NCBI GenBank assembly: GCA_963544755.1 | Contig: CAUUGH010000002.1 | Span: forward strand, 1 to 64,000 | DNA length: 64,000 nt | Direction: 5' to 3' | DNA from: Selenomonas sp963544755 | GTDB taxonomy: Bacteria; Bacillota; Negativicutes; Selenomonadales; Selenomonadaceae | Part shown: piece by piece, positions 16,763 through 25,682 of the stretch | How the letters are laid out: each line of letters opens with the position of its first letter | Position numbering within the stretch: the first letter of the stretch is position 1 | The notes under the pieces: generated by a model | Databases searched by the model: none | The model's input: the letters and a program-made list of their open reading frames with translations, nothing else | Told to the model about the DNA's origin: nothing | Position numbers and translations under genes: made by a program

Positions 16763-17596
16763 CTAAAACATTCCCGGCTTATATAACTGCTCTGCAAGTG
16801 CGTCTTCTACTGTGAATATGCCCAGTTCCTGCGGATAGCGCGATGTAAAGCCATGAAAATCCGAGCCGCCCGTTATGAGCAGGTGGCGACGCTTTGCCAT
16901 GGCGACGTAACGAGCCGTATCGACTGTATCATGCTGCGGATAAAACGCTTCGATGCCTTCGATGCCTATAGCAAGCACCTCTTCTACTAAAGCATCATTG
17001 CCGACAAGCTTTGGATGTGCAAGCACCGGTATACCGCCTGCATCTTTGATGCGCGTTACGACTTCTTGCGGCTCTAAACGATAATGCGAAACATAAGCAG
17101 GGCAGCCCTTAGAAAGCACCGCATCAAACGCCTCGCGCACGCTTTTGAAAAAGCCCTTGCGAACGAGCGTGCGACCGATGTGTGAGCGGCTTATAGACTT
17201 GCTCGTACCTGCCACTTGCAGCACGTCCGCTTCTTTGATGCCATAGCCAAGTTCTTGCAATTTTTCCACCATTTCGGCAAAACGACTCCAACGCGCCTCA
17301 CTCACATTGTTTAGACAATCAAGGAGATCGCGCTGATAAATGTCAATGTTATACCCTAAAATATGTACTTCATGCTGCTTATACTGTGTGCTAAACTCAA
17401 TGCCGGCAATGATGCCAAGACCCTTTTTTGATAAAAGCCCAGCTTCATAAAGATGCGTAACACCTTCTACAGTATCGTGATCCGTAATGGCGATGTAACG
17501 AAGCCCCACCTCTTTTGCTGCCTCGATAAGTTCTTCCGGTGTCATTTTCCCGTCAGAATACGATGTATGCGTATGCAGATCGCTCGACACTAGCAC
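16763..17596 (-). CDS. PHP-domain phosphoesterase (RNase AM/YciV-like)
   Basis: A metal-dependent phosphoesterase of the PHP family, probably a 3',5'-nucleotide phosphatase or 5'-3' exoribonuclease like E. coli YciV. Metal ligands are visible: DLHTHTSYSDG at the N-terminus, ITDHDTVEG near 40, GIEFSTQY, VLAHPKLV near 190 and GSDFHG near 245. Start is ambiguous: GTG 17596 has GGAG four bases upstream, GTG 17590 has it ten bases upstream; the open frame from 17617 overlaps the ribosome site. About 277 residues. It follows spoVS by roughly 30 bp. Confidence 0.85.
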   Translation of the reverse strand: MLVSSDLHTHTSYSDGKMTPEELIEAAKEVGLRYIAITDHDTVEGVTHLYEAGLLSKKGLGIIAGIEFSTQYKQHEVHILGYNIDIYQRDLLDCLNNVSEARWSRFAEMVEKLQELGYGIKEADVLQVAGTSKSISRSHIGRTLVRKGFFKSVREAFDAVLSKGCPAYVSHYRLEPQEVVTRIKDAGGIPVLAHPKLVGNDALVEEVLAIGIEGIEAFYPQHDTVDTARYVAMAKRRHLLITGGSDFHGFTSRYPQELGIFTVEDALAEQLYKPGMF

Positions 17597-17625
17597 TTCA
17601 CTCCCTACGAAAGCCACGCAAATTT

Positions 17626-17886
17626 TCAGCGCGGCTCAACAATGAGCTTTATCGCCGTACGCGCCTCGCCGTCGATTTCAATATCGGTAAAAGCAGGGAC
17701 ACACACGAGATCTATGCCGTGCGGCGCAACAAAGCCACGCGCAATAGCAATCGCCTTGACCGCCTGATTTAATGCACCTGCACCGACTGCCTGCATCTCA
17801 GCTGCGCCTGAGCCGCGAATAACGCCGGCTAAAGCTCCTGCAACGGCATTAGGGCTTGATCTTGCTGATACCTTCAAAACTTCCAT
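17626..17886 (-). CDS. spoVS: Stage V sporulation protein S (SpoVS/Alba-like)
   Basis: An 86-residue SpoVS protein, recognisable from the start (MEVLKVSARSSPNAVAGALAG) through the IARGFVAPHGIDLVC region. In Bacillus it affects sporulation and septation and has an Alba-like nucleic-acid-binding fold. Presence in a likely Negativicute suggests either spore-forming ancestry or a general role. GGAGG lies upstream of ATG 17886. The 101-bp gap to ymdB is A/T-rich and may hold a promoter. Confidence 0.95.
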   Translation of the reverse strand: MEVLKVSARSSPNAVAGALAGVIRGSGAAEMQAVGAGALNQAVKAIAIARGFVAPHGIDLVCVPAFTDIEIDGEARTAIKLIVEPR

Positions 17887-17987
17887 GATAGTCTTACCTC
17901 CTATAAACGCTCCTGTAACTTCTTTTGCTTTAGATATTTCCTTAGACCTATCTTTGATCTTATTCTATATAAAAAGAAAAACTCCTG

Positions 17988-18767
17988 CTAATCTTCTTTT
18001 TTCATGACACGTTCAATGGAAAGTGTTCGATTCGTCGTATCATCCACCTCAATTATTGCCGCGCAATAGATAATAGGTCCTTGTGCTACTTCAAAGCGTA
18101 CGGGCCGACACGTCATAAACTTTTCAAGTACGCGATCAACACGCACACCTAAAATAGAGTCTAAAGGTCCCGTCATACCAAGATCTGTTATGTAGGCGGT
18201 GCCGCCCGGCAAAAGCCGCTCATCTGCTGTCTGAACGTGCGTATGTGTGCCGACGACAGCATTGATGCGTCCGTCGAGATACCATCCCATCGCTGCTTTC
18301 TCCGATGTCGCTTCTGCATGAAAGTCAAGGAAAATAATGTCTGCATCATCACGAATTTCACGCAAAATTTCCTCGACCTTTTGAAACGGACAATCCATAT
18401 CAGACATGAACACGCGCCCTGACAAATTAAGAACAGCAATATTTTTTGCACGGTGTGGATAAATGCAATAGCCTTTTCCCGGTGCGCCCTCCGGATAATT
18501 AGCAGGGCGAATGAGAAAAGGCTCGTCGTCAATAAATTCTAGAACCTCCTTTTTATCCCAGACATGGTTGCCAGATGTCACGACATCGGCACCGCCTTGA
18601 TAAAGTGCGTCTAGTGACTTTCTCGTAAAGCCTTTTCCTCCTGCAGAATTTTCCCCATTAACTATTACAACATCTATTGATTTTTCCTTGCGAAGCGTCG
18701 GCGTAAAGCGGCTAAACGCCTCTCTGCCAACCCTGCCGCAAACATCTCCAACCAGCATGACTTTCAA
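17988..18767 (-). CDS. ymdB: YmdB-type metallophosphoesterase (TIGR00282)
   Basis: A calcineurin-like phosphodiesterase; the Bacillus homologue hydrolyses 2',3'-cyclic nucleotides and influences biofilm and motility decisions and RNase Y. Ligand motifs: GDVCGRVGR near 7, VNGENSAGGKG near 40, SGNHVWDKKE near 70 and VGTHTHVQTADE near 185. TTG 18767 is the likely start (MKVMLVGDV) with GAGGTGG seven bases upstream. About 259 residues. It is on the same strand and close to rny, as in Bacillus where rny-ymdB-spoVS are neighbours. Confidence 0.93.
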   Translation of the reverse strand: MKVMLVGDVCGRVGREAFSRFTPTLRKEKSIDVVIVNGENSAGGKGFTRKSLDALYQGGADVVTSGNHVWDKKEVLEFIDDEPFLIRPANYPEGAPGKGYCIYPHRAKNIAVLNLSGRVFMSDMDCPFQKVEEILREIRDDADIIFLDFHAEATSEKAAMGWYLDGRINAVVGTHTHVQTADERLLPGGTAYITDLGMTGPLDSILGVRVDRVLEKFMTCRPVRFEVAQGPIIYCAAIIEVDDTTNRTLSIERVMKKED

Positions 18768-18850
18768 AACATAACCACCTCTCATGTGTCTGGTATTTTC
18801 CCCTACACAAATTTTGTGGACACGTTCTCATACTCACGCGTCTTGATAAA

Positions 18851-18880
18851 GAGCAAGCGGCATTTTCATGCCGCCTGTTC
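18851..18880 (-). terminator. Hairpin, probable terminator
   Basis: GCGGCAT-tttc-ATGCCGC stem, extended by A/G and C/T bases, lies downstream of the unknown gene at 18920. T-rich tails are modest on both strands (TTGCTCTTT on minus, TGTTCTTTT on plus). Confidence 0.55.
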
Positions 18881-18882
18881 TT

Positions 18883-18921
18883 TTGGAACCACTGATAAAA
18901 ATGATTGCCAAGTATTTCCCT
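18883..18921 (-). repeat. Intergenic inverted-repeat element, short copy 4
   Basis: TTGGAACCACTGATAAAAATGA at one end and AGTATTTCCCTA at the other, with only about 10 bp between. It is a deletion derivative that starts at the TAG stop of the gene 18920-19441 and precedes that gene's hairpin terminator. Confidence 0.6.
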
Positions 18922-19441
18922 ATTTATTAAATACCATAACGCGACCTTCCTCGCGAATCCCGATCATGCGATCTACCATGCAGCTTGCCTTGACATTGCC
19001 AATCATGTTATCGATCGCTTCTTCACGTTGGAAATGATCCTCTTCGTAAGCGTCGCGCGTCTCATCGGCAACGAGCGTATCGCCAAAACGCTCATTCATA
19101 AGGTCTGCTAAGAGGGCAATTTCCCCACGCGAAAGTGTGCGGACATCTCTAAGAACACGAAAAAACGCTGTATTTCCTTGCCCCTCTAGGAAAAAATCAA
19201 TCTCTCCCGGAATCAATCCCTCAAGATCATGATATGTGAGGATGCTTTCTTCAAGAAACGCCGCAACCTCTTCAAATTCTTGGCGTGGCGGAATTTTCTG
19301 CAAGGTAAAGGAAAAATAAAGAGCTTCTTTCTCCGGCTCATAGCTAACCATGCCAATTTCCGGATAACAGACAAGGATTGATACTAAGAGGTTAATCCCG
19401 TCCTTATTCGGCTTCTTTGCACTTTTCGTAAATCTACCCAA
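18920..19441 (-). CDS. Conserved hypothetical protein between rny and ymdB
   Basis: A soluble acidic protein of about 173 residues that I do not recognise. It has a beta-rich N-terminal half (INLLVSILVCYPEIG..VSYEPEKEALYFSF), a phenylalanine-rich central helix region and a C-terminal acidic helical part (AYEEDHFQREEAIDNMIGNV). The likely start is TTG 19441 (MGRFTKSAKK), preceded six bases upstream by GAGGTG. Location between rny and ymdB suggests a link with RNA turnover, but this is only context. Confidence 0.7.
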   Translation of the reverse strand: MGRFTKSAKKPNKDGINLLVSILVCYPEIGMVSYEPEKEALYFSFTLQKIPPRQEFEEVAAFLEESILTYHDLEGLIPGEIDFFLEGQGNTAFFRVLRDVRTLSRGEIALLADLMNERFGDTLVADETRDAYEEDHFQREEAIDNMIGNVKASCMVDRMIGIREEGRVMVFNK

Positions 19442-19553
19442 AGCAAACACCTCGTTTCCCTAATCACAGCCAAAATGCACACGGCTCACCTTGCAACTAC
19501 GTCCTAAAAAGCAAAGGTGCTGAGAAACGCCCTCCCAACACCCTAGGATAAAT

Positions 19554-21098
19554 CTACTTAGCGTAATCAACAACGCGTGTTTCGCGAATGATCGTCGCCT
19601 TGATTTGACCGGGATATTCTAATTCCGACTCAATCTTTTTTACGATGTCATGGGCAAGTGCGATTGATGCAGTATCATCTATTCTTTCAGGTTTGACCAT
19701 CACACGCACCTCGCGACCTGCTTGTATGGCAAAGCAGCTATCTACACCTTCAAACGACTCGGCGATCTCTTCTAAACGCTTCAATCGCTTCAAATACGTT
19801 TCAAGGCTTTCGCGCCGCGCCCCGGGTCTTGCCGCCGACACTGCATCTGCTGCTGCAACAAGCACTGCTTCGACTGTCGTCGGTTCTACATCGCCATGAT
19901 GTGCGCTGATAGCGTTTACGACATCTTTATGTTCACGATATTTTCTGGCAAGATCAGCACCAATCGTAACGTGCGAACCTTCCACCTCATGATCGATCGC
20001 CTTACCTATGTCATGTAAAAGACCGCTGCGCTTTGCAAGCATCACATCGGCTCCTATCTCTGCTGCCATGACACTTGCAAGATGCGCGACTTCGATGGAA
20101 TGATTAAGTACGTTTTGCCCGTAACTCGTACGATAACGCAAGCGTCCTAACAGCTTTACAAGCTCCGGATGAAGCCCATGTACGCCTGTTTCAAAAGTCG
20201 CCTGTTCGCCAGCTTCCTTAATTCTTTGATCGACTTCGCGCTTTGCCTTTTCTACCATTTCTTCGATGCGCGCCGGATGGATGCGCCCATCCGTGACGAG
20301 TTTTTCCAGTGCAGTACGAGCCACTTCGCGCCGCACCGGATCAAAGCCGGAAAGAATGACAGCCTCAGGTGTATCATCAATGATGAAGTCAATGCCCGTC
20401 AAAGTTTCAAGCGTGCGGATATTTCGCCCTTCTCGCCCTATGATGCGCCCCTTCATCTCATCGTTTGGAAGCGAAACGACAGATACGGTCGTTTCTGCCA
20501 CCTGCTCAGCGGCACAACGCTGAATAGCGAGCGAAACTATATTACGCGCACGCTTATCTGCCTCGTCTTTTGCCTGCTGCTCGTAATCTTTGAGCATCAA
20601 AGCCTTCTCATGCTTTATCTCTTCTTCTGCTTCTGTCAGGAGCATGGTACGCGCTTCTTCTGTCGTCAAGCTTGAAATACGCTCAAGTTCTTCTTGCTGC
20701 CTATCGCGAATCTCATTAATAGATGCCCTTGTACGATCAATCTTAGCTTCCTTGCTCAAGAGGGCTTCTTCTTTTTTTTCTAAAGACTCTAGTTTGCGGT
20801 CTAGATTTTCCTCCTTTTGTACAATACGCCTTTCTTGCCGCTGCAATTCGCCGCGGCGATCTTTTATATCGCGATCAAGCTCTTGGCGGAGTCGATGAAT
20901 GTCTTCTTTTGCCTCAAGCAAAGCTTCTTTCTTCTTGGACTCACCTTTGGCTTCTGCTTCTTCTACGATGCGTCTTGCCTCAGCTTCGGCAGAACCAATC
21001 TGCGATTCTGCTGCTCTTTTACGAAGCAGATAGCCGCCGCTCGCACCGATAAACAATGAAATGATCACGGCTAAACTTATTTCAACGATAACTAACAC
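19554..21098 (-). CDS. rny: Ribonuclease Y
   Basis: The membrane-anchored endoribonuclease that initiates mRNA decay in many Firmicutes. The 514-residue protein has an N-terminal membrane helix (VIISLFIGASGGYLL), a long charged coiled coil (about 35-200), a KH domain (GRIIGREGRNIRTLE near 220), and an HD domain with HSIEVAHLA and LLHDIGKAIDHE. It ends in the conserved VIRETRVVDYAK. The start is unusual: the only in-frame GTG (21098) is part of the TAGGAGGTG ribosome site; the codon at ideal spacing is ATC at 21089. Confidence 0.96.
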   Translation of the reverse strand: MLVIVEISLAVIISLFIGASGGYLLRKRAAESQIGSAEAEARRIVEEAEAKGESKKKEALLEAKEDIHRLRQELDRDIKDRRGELQRQERRIVQKEENLDRKLESLEKKEEALLSKEAKIDRTRASINEIRDRQQEELERISSLTTEEARTMLLTEAEEEIKHEKALMLKDYEQQAKDEADKRARNIVSLAIQRCAAEQVAETTVSVVSLPNDEMKGRIIGREGRNIRTLETLTGIDFIIDDTPEAVILSGFDPVRREVARTALEKLVTDGRIHPARIEEMVEKAKREVDQRIKEAGEQATFETGVHGLHPELVKLLGRLRYRTSYGQNVLNHSIEVAHLASVMAAEIGADVMLAKRSGLLHDIGKAIDHEVEGSHVTIGADLARKYREHKDVVNAISAHHGDVEPTTVEAVLVAAADAVSAARPGARRESLETYLKRLKRLEEIAESFEGVDSCFAIQAGREVRVMVKPERIDDTASIALAHDIVKKIESELEYPGQIKATIIRETRVVDYAK

Positions 21099-21253
21099 CT
21101 CCTATGTTATAGAGGATTTGCCGATAGTTTCGGCACTTCCTTTATCTTAATGACTATGAAATATAGTATGTGGCTGTAAACTATACTTTCCTATTGTATG
21201 ATGTTTCCTATGTCGTGTCAAGAATTATCCGTCAACATCCCTAAAAGGCCTAT

Positions 21254-21310
21254 AAAAAGCACGGACAAAATCAGCCGTCATCTGACGCGCTTTATTTTAT
21301 CCGTGCTTTT
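21254..21310 (-). terminator. Terminator of the chemoreceptor gene
   Basis: AAAAGCACGGACAAAA pairs with TTTTATCCGTGCTTTT (15 of 16) across a 24-base loop. The minus-strand tail is TTTTTATAGG; plus-strand tail GTTTTTAGG. It separates the chemoreceptor from rny. Confidence 0.75.
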
Positions 21311-21315
21311 GTTTT

Positions 21316-21384
21316 TAGGAAATTACTTATAAAATGAAGTCGCCTGGATTTTTGCAGATGTGCTTACTTATCAGTGATTTCTTA
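21316..21384 (+). repeat. Intergenic inverted-repeat element, copy 5
   Basis: TAGGAAATTACTTATAAA, ATGAAGTCGCC, GCAGATG and ACTTATCAGTGATTTCTTA. The right end finishes two bases from the chemoreceptor TAA stop (21387), and the element is followed by that gene's terminator. Confidence 0.82.
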
Positions 21385-21386
21385 GC

Positions 21387-23114
21387 TTACGTTTTAAATT
21401 TTGCGGCAGCTTCGTTTAATGCACCGGCCATATCTGATAGTCCTCGACTGCTAGAGGCGATTTCTTCTATGCCAGCTGCTTGCTCTTCTGTTGAAGCAGA
21501 TACATTTTCTGCTTCTGATGTAACTTTAGATGCAGAGTCATGTATTTTGCCGGTTGCATCGTCTATTTTGGCGGCGCGACCGGAAAGATCGGTCATTGTA
21601 GTTTCTATGACGGCAGCGTTTTCCAAAACACGCCTTATCATATCGCGAATCTCAGAAAATCCCTTGCCCGTCGCCGTGACGTTTTCGCGCCCTTTTTCGG
21701 CTTCTTCGCGACCGGTTTGCATCGCCTGTACAGCTTGCGCCGTTTCTTGTTGAATCGCGTAAATGAGTTCTTCTATTTGCTGAGAGGCACGCTGTGATTC
21801 TTCGGCGAGTTTTCGCACTTCTTCAGCGACGACGGCAAAGCCGCGCCCATGCTCACCGGCGCGTGCCGCTTCTATCGCTGCGTTTAGCGCAAGAAGGTTC
21901 GTCTGCCCCGATATACTGGCGATGACTTCGACGATGTTACCGATTTCTTTAGAGCGTTCACCAAGTTTAGCGACAACATTTGAAGAGGAAATTACTGTAT
22001 CGGCTATAGCATTCATCTGATCAACCGTCGAGGTTACGAGTTTGTTGCCTTCTTCTGCCTGTTTTGAGGTGTTTTCAATATCTGCCGTGACTTTTTCTAT
22101 CGTCTGCACCACTTCTGCAAGACCGCGCGTAAAGGCATGGACTTGATTCTTTGCTTCAGCGACGGCGTCAAGCTGCGTCTGCGCTGCACCTGCGACCTCC
22201 GTGATGGACTCGGCGATGTTTTGTGTCGCCTGCGCTGACTGCTCTGATGTGCTGGTTAAAGCGTTCGAAGAGTCTGAAACGGACGTGGATGTTTCTTGTA
22301 TCTTTCGCGTCATCAAGCATATATTTTCAAGCATCTTGTTGCACTCTTGCGCCATCTGTGCAAACTCATCACTAGAGTCTGTCGCCATCCGCACGCTCAA
22401 GTCGCCGCCTGCGACCTTTCGCAACGCACTAAGCGTCATTGCAACAGAGTTTTTAATCGTATTTAGCAAGAAGTAGCCGCAGACAGTCGCAATAACAAGT
22501 ACAAGCAACGTGACAATGACCGTCGTCACGACGATGCGCGTATAGGTGCTGTTTGCTTCTTTTTCTAGCCGCTCTGCACCTTTTATGGAACGCTCCTCAT
22601 CTGCTACGATTAGATCTTCCATTTTTTTGTAGCTGCTGCTCCATCTATTTTTTATAAAAGCCAGCCCTTCTGCCTTCTTTCCCTCAGCAAAAAGCCGCTC
22701 ACCTTCTTCACTAGCTTGCAGATACTCCTGCCACGCCTTATATTCTTGTTCAAATGCTTCATAATCGGCCTTTCGCGCACTTTCTTCGTCGTATTCTGTT
22801 TCATCTAGCATTTTTTTGTATCCTGCGAAAATCTCCTCGACCTTTTGCTTACTTTCGTCATTTTTGCTGTCAAGCTGTGCCTGTACATCAGGATCTACTG
22901 CTATCACTTTTAGCAGTGACAAGACGCGCGTTTCATTTGCAGCATCTGACAACCTAGATGTTACACTAAGGCCATGTGTCCAATATATAGAGTCTGTCGT
23001 TTTGTCATTTAAAACTTTACCTGCATAATTTGCATAGATACTAAATCCCAAAAATACTGTAATTAAAACTGCAAAACTTAAAACAATCTTTTTTGCTACT
23101 GTTAAGCCGTTCAT
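21387..23114 (-). CDS. Methyl-accepting chemotaxis protein
   Basis: A transmembrane chemoreceptor of about 575 residues. It has a membrane helix near 7-28, a periplasmic four-helix-bundle-type sensor (about 30-190), a second helix (about 192-215), a HAMP domain and a cytoplasmic signalling domain with the conserved hairpin tip (IASISGQTNLLALNAAIEAARAGE). The frame is open from 23165 but ATG 23114 (MNGLTVAKK) has a GGAAGG site nine bases upstream. CheV lies just upstream on the same strand, separated by two hairpins. The ligand cannot be inferred. Confidence 0.94.
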   Translation of the reverse strand: MNGLTVAKKIVLSFAVLITVFLGFSIYANYAGKVLNDKTTDSIYWTHGLSVTSRLSDAANETRVLSLLKVIAVDPDVQAQLDSKNDESKQKVEEIFAGYKKMLDETEYDEESARKADYEAFEQEYKAWQEYLQASEEGERLFAEGKKAEGLAFIKNRWSSSYKKMEDLIVADEERSIKGAERLEKEANSTYTRIVVTTVIVTLLVLVIATVCGYFLLNTIKNSVAMTLSALRKVAGGDLSVRMATDSSDEFAQMAQECNKMLENICLMTRKIQETSTSVSDSSNALTSTSEQSAQATQNIAESITEVAGAAQTQLDAVAEAKNQVHAFTRGLAEVVQTIEKVTADIENTSKQAEEGNKLVTSTVDQMNAIADTVISSSNVVAKLGERSKEIGNIVEVIASISGQTNLLALNAAIEAARAGEHGRGFAVVAEEVRKLAEESQRASQQIEELIYAIQQETAQAVQAMQTGREEAEKGRENVTATGKGFSEIRDMIRRVLENAAVIETTMTDLSGRAAKIDDATGKIHDSASKVTSEAENVSASTEEQAAGIEEIASSSRGLSDMAGALNEAAAKFKT

Positions 23115-23175
23115 GTTTTCAATCCTTCCCTTGAGGATAATTTTCTTAGACTCGGGCAACTTCACCTTAGCAGCA

Positions 23176-23202
23176 TTTACCGCTGCTCAAAGCAGCGGTA
23201 AA
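23176..23202 (-). terminator. Hairpin between cheV and the chemoreceptor gene (promoter-distal)
   Basis: A 12-bp perfect stem TTTACCGCTGCT / AGCAGCGGTAAA with a CAA loop. Together with the hairpin at 23211 it forms a tandem pair in the cheV-chemoreceptor gap; it may lie in the chemoreceptor leader or form part of a double terminator. Confidence 0.5.
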
Positions 23203-23208
23203 CGAAAA

Positions 23209-23240
23209 TGCCGCAGTACCATTTTCGGCACTGCGGCGAA
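23209..23240 (-). terminator. Terminator after cheV
   Basis: GCCGCAGTACC pairs with GGCACTGCGGC (10 of 11, the remaining position G-U capable) downstream of the cheV stop. On the minus strand it is followed by ATTTTCGTTT. Confidence 0.6.
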
Positions 23241-23256
23241 AGGAAGATACGTTATG

Positions 23257-24219
23257 TTAACCGTCTTTATCCATGTCCGTCGTGTCAATGCCAAAAATTA
23301 ACTTGTCGAGCGTATGGATTAGCTGATTGATTTCAGGTTTTGATATTTGGGAGCTAGCTCCCAGATCCTCGCCTTTTCTACGCATTTCCTCAGAGATCAA
23401 CGAGGAAAACAGTACGACGGGTATTTGTCGCAGACGATCGTCACTTCGCACGAGCTTTAACAGACGATGCCCGTCCATTTTTGGCATTTCAATATCGGAT
23501 ATGATAATACTTATCTTATCTGCGATCTGTTCCTTTCCTGTCTTTTCTGCTGTATCTTTAAGGAAGATCCAAGCATCTTCACCATTTCCGAAATCACGGA
23601 TATACGTATAGCCTGCATCATGGAGCGTTTCAACTAACAGATCGCGCAAAAGCACCGAATCTTCTGCTACAATGATATGCTGCACGGAGCGCCTTTCTTT
23701 AATGTCTTCGGACGTGGTATCAACGGTCGTAAGTTTTTGGTTGATCTCAGGATTAATCTCTGCCATGATTGTTTCAAAATCCAGTAAGAGGACAATCTTA
23801 CCTTCCATCTTTACAAGACCGACGACACGCGATTGATCACCGACTTCAGGAGCCGGCTCCATATTTTTCCACGAGATGCGATGGATGCGCGAAACATTGT
23901 CTACTAAAAAGCCCATGTCATAGCCGTTGATTTCTGTCACGATGATATTTTGCGAGCGTCCTGCTGCCTGTCCGCTCATGACCCCAAGGCAGCGCGGCAG
24001 ATCAACGAGCGGCACAGCCCTGCCTCTTAGCGTAAATAGTCCGTTTATATACGGATGTGCCTGCGGCATCGTCGTCACGGGAAAATCAGATGCCTTGATG
24101 ACTTCACGCACTTTCGCGACATTGATGCCATAATTGACGGCACCGATATTAAATTCGATGATTTCAAATTCATTTGTGCCGGTTTCCAGCAAAATGCCCT
24201 TTTTTTCTTCTGCTGCCAT
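23257..24219 (-). CDS. cheV: Chemotaxis coupling protein CheV (CheW-REC)
   Basis: CheV combines a CheW coupling domain (about residues 15-165: FEIIEFNIGAVNYGINVAKVREVI, GRAVPLVDL) with a response-regulator receiver domain (about 185-315: IIVAEDSVLLRDL, phosphorylatable Asp in IIISDIEMPKMDG, and VLFSSLI). It links receptors to CheA with an adaptable input. The 320-residue length is normal. GGGGGCGG upstream of ATG 24219 serves as a ribosome site. The next gene on the same strand is a chemoreceptor. Confidence 0.95.
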   Translation of the reverse strand: MAAEEKKGILLETGTNEFEIIEFNIGAVNYGINVAKVREVIKASDFPVTTMPQAHPYINGLFTLRGRAVPLVDLPRCLGVMSGQAAGRSQNIIVTEINGYDMGFLVDNVSRIHRISWKNMEPAPEVGDQSRVVGLVKMEGKIVLLLDFETIMAEINPEINQKLTTVDTTSEDIKERRSVQHIIVAEDSVLLRDLLVETLHDAGYTYIRDFGNGEDAWIFLKDTAEKTGKEQIADKISIIISDIEMPKMDGHRLLKLVRSDDRLRQIPVVLFSSLISEEMRRKGEDLGASSQISKPEINQLIHTLDKLIFGIDTTDMDKDG

Positions 24220-24318
24220 GAAAAATCCGCCCCCTATTTCATACTCAATGGAACTAATTCGTTGAAAAGCTGTAAAATCCTTCTTTTATTCGTGAAAATC
24301 ACGGATTATTTTTCGTGT

Positions 24319-25215
24319 TTATGCATCATTTCCTTTATGTATGATTTCTTCTTTGCAAAGCGTCCAACCGTCTTTTTCTTCGATGCGCCCGGCTTTAAGA
24401 AGATGCCCAAGAGCGCGTTTGAACGCTGCTTTACTTATATGAAACTTTGCTTTTATGATCTCAGGTGAGGTCTTGTCGCTGTAGGGCATCTTGCCATTAT
24501 GTTCTTCTAAATAATTAAAAATCGTTAAAGCATCTTTAACGAGCGCTTTTTCCTTAAGATCACGCAAAGAGCCGTTTAATCTGCCGTCGCTGCGAAGGTA
24601 TGTGACGCGCACTACAACTTCTTCGCCGACGCGCTGTCTTTTAGGCATTTCCTTTTCCGGCACAAATACGATGTAGCGCTCGTCTGTAAAAATAAAGGCA
24701 CCACTTTCTGTAATATTATAAAGTGAGCCATGCAGCATATCTCCGATACATACGCCTTTAGCAGGCTTTGCGGCGCGTCGCAGTTCGTCTTCTACTTGCA
24801 TTGTCAAGGCTAATCTGCCGGATTTATCCGTGTAAAGTTTTGCCCAGACGACTTCTCCTATCTGCGGTCTACCGCGCATACCGGCATAGGGCATAAAAAT
24901 GCCGCGTTCTGCCCCGACATCAAGAAAAGCACCGTCGCAGCTCACGTTGATAACACTAAGGCGCGCGATTTGCCCCTCCTTCATGCGCGGCACTTTCATA
25001 CTAGCGGTCAGTCGATGTTTCGGATCGAGGTACAAAAATACCTCAACGCTTTCGCCGATGGCTACTTCTCTTATTTGCTGCATCTTATGCAGCAAAATAT
25101 CATCGGCTGTATTACCTGTTTGAGCATCAAGAAAAGCACCGACTTCGCTGATGCGTGCGACGCGAAGTTTTGCAACTGTACTTGGCCCATATTTTCTTTT
25201 TTGTTCTGCTTTCAT
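24319..25215 (-). CDS. cvfB: CvfB-like S1 RNA-binding protein
   Basis: A protein of about 298 residues with tandem S1-like OB folds (VAKLRVARISEVGAFLDA; ARLSVINVSCDGAFLDVG; HGSLYNITESGAFIFTD) and a C-terminal winged helix (residues about 230-290: IFNYLEEHNGKMPYSDKTSPEIIKAKF). This matches conserved virulence factor B / YitL, an RNA-binding regulator in staphylococci. ATG 25215 is preceded by GAGG six bases upstream, overlapping the end of rsfS, and the TAA of rsfS lies one base before; the longer frame to 25245 is in rsfS. It ends the large operon. Confidence 0.88.
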   Translation of the reverse strand: MKAEQKRKYGPSTVAKLRVARISEVGAFLDAQTGNTADDILLHKMQQIREVAIGESVEVFLYLDPKHRLTASMKVPRMKEGQIARLSVINVSCDGAFLDVGAERGIFMPYAGMRGRPQIGEVVWAKLYTDKSGRLALTMQVEDELRRAAKPAKGVCIGDMLHGSLYNITESGAFIFTDERYIVFVPEKEMPKRQRVGEEVVVRVTYLRSDGRLNGSLRDLKEKALVKDALTIFNYLEEHNGKMPYSDKTSPEIIKAKFHISKAAFKRALGHLLKAGRIEEKDGWTLCKEEIIHKGNDA

Positions 25216-25216
25216 C

Positions 25217-25570
25217 TTAGTCCTCGTAGCGCGTGATCGGTGCATCGTTCCAAAGACTCTCTAAGGCATAAAAAGCGCGACTTTCTGTCATGAATATATG
25301 CGCCACACAGTCGCCATAATCTAAAAGCACCCATTCACCTTGGCGGTAGCCTTCTTTGTGTAAATAGGTTTTTTCATACCGATCTAACAAAGCGTCTTCG
25401 ATACTATCAGCGATGGCGCGTACCTGTGTCGCCGTGTTCGCCGAGCAAATGATGAAATAGTCTGCTGCCGTCGTCAGTTCTGTCATGTGCAAGATAACGA
25501 TGTTTTCTGCTTTCTTATCACTTGCAGCCTTAGCGATCACTTGGCTGATTTCTTCAGGTGTGTTGCTCAA
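25217..25570 (-). CDS. rsfS: Ribosomal silencing factor RsfS
   Basis: RsfS binds ribosomal protein L14 and blocks subunit joining when nutrients are scarce. The 117-residue sequence has the family features: ENIVILHMTELTTAADYFIICSA, YRQGEWVLLDYGDCVAHIF and a C-terminal YALESLW. The start is TTG 25570 with GGAGG eight bases upstream. It lies between the LCP gene and cvfB; nadD-yqeK-rsfS proximity is conserved in Firmicutes, here with an LCP gene inserted. Confidence 0.95.
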   Translation of the reverse strand: MSNTPEEISQVIAKAASDKKAENIVILHMTELTTAADYFIICSANTATQVRAIADSIEDALLDRYEKTYLHKEGYRQGEWVLLDYGDCVAHIFMTESRAFYALESLWNDAPITRYED

Positions 25571-25649
25571 AATTTTAGCCTCCTAATTATATGGAGCTTG
25601 TTTCTTTAAAAAGCACGGATACTATGCGGCATAAAGGCAAATTAAATTA

Positions 25650-25682
25650 CCGCGGTTTCTTAATGTATCAGTGTTTCTTTTA
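25650..25682 (-). repeat. Intergenic inverted-repeat element, degenerate copy 6
   Basis: Read on the minus strand from the LCP stop codon: TAAAAGAAACACTGATACAT then TAAGAAACC. It matches the left end of the family (TAAGGAAACACTGATAAAATGAAGTCGCC) with several changes. The other end is not clear. The TAA of the LCP gene forms its first three bases. Confidence 0.5.
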
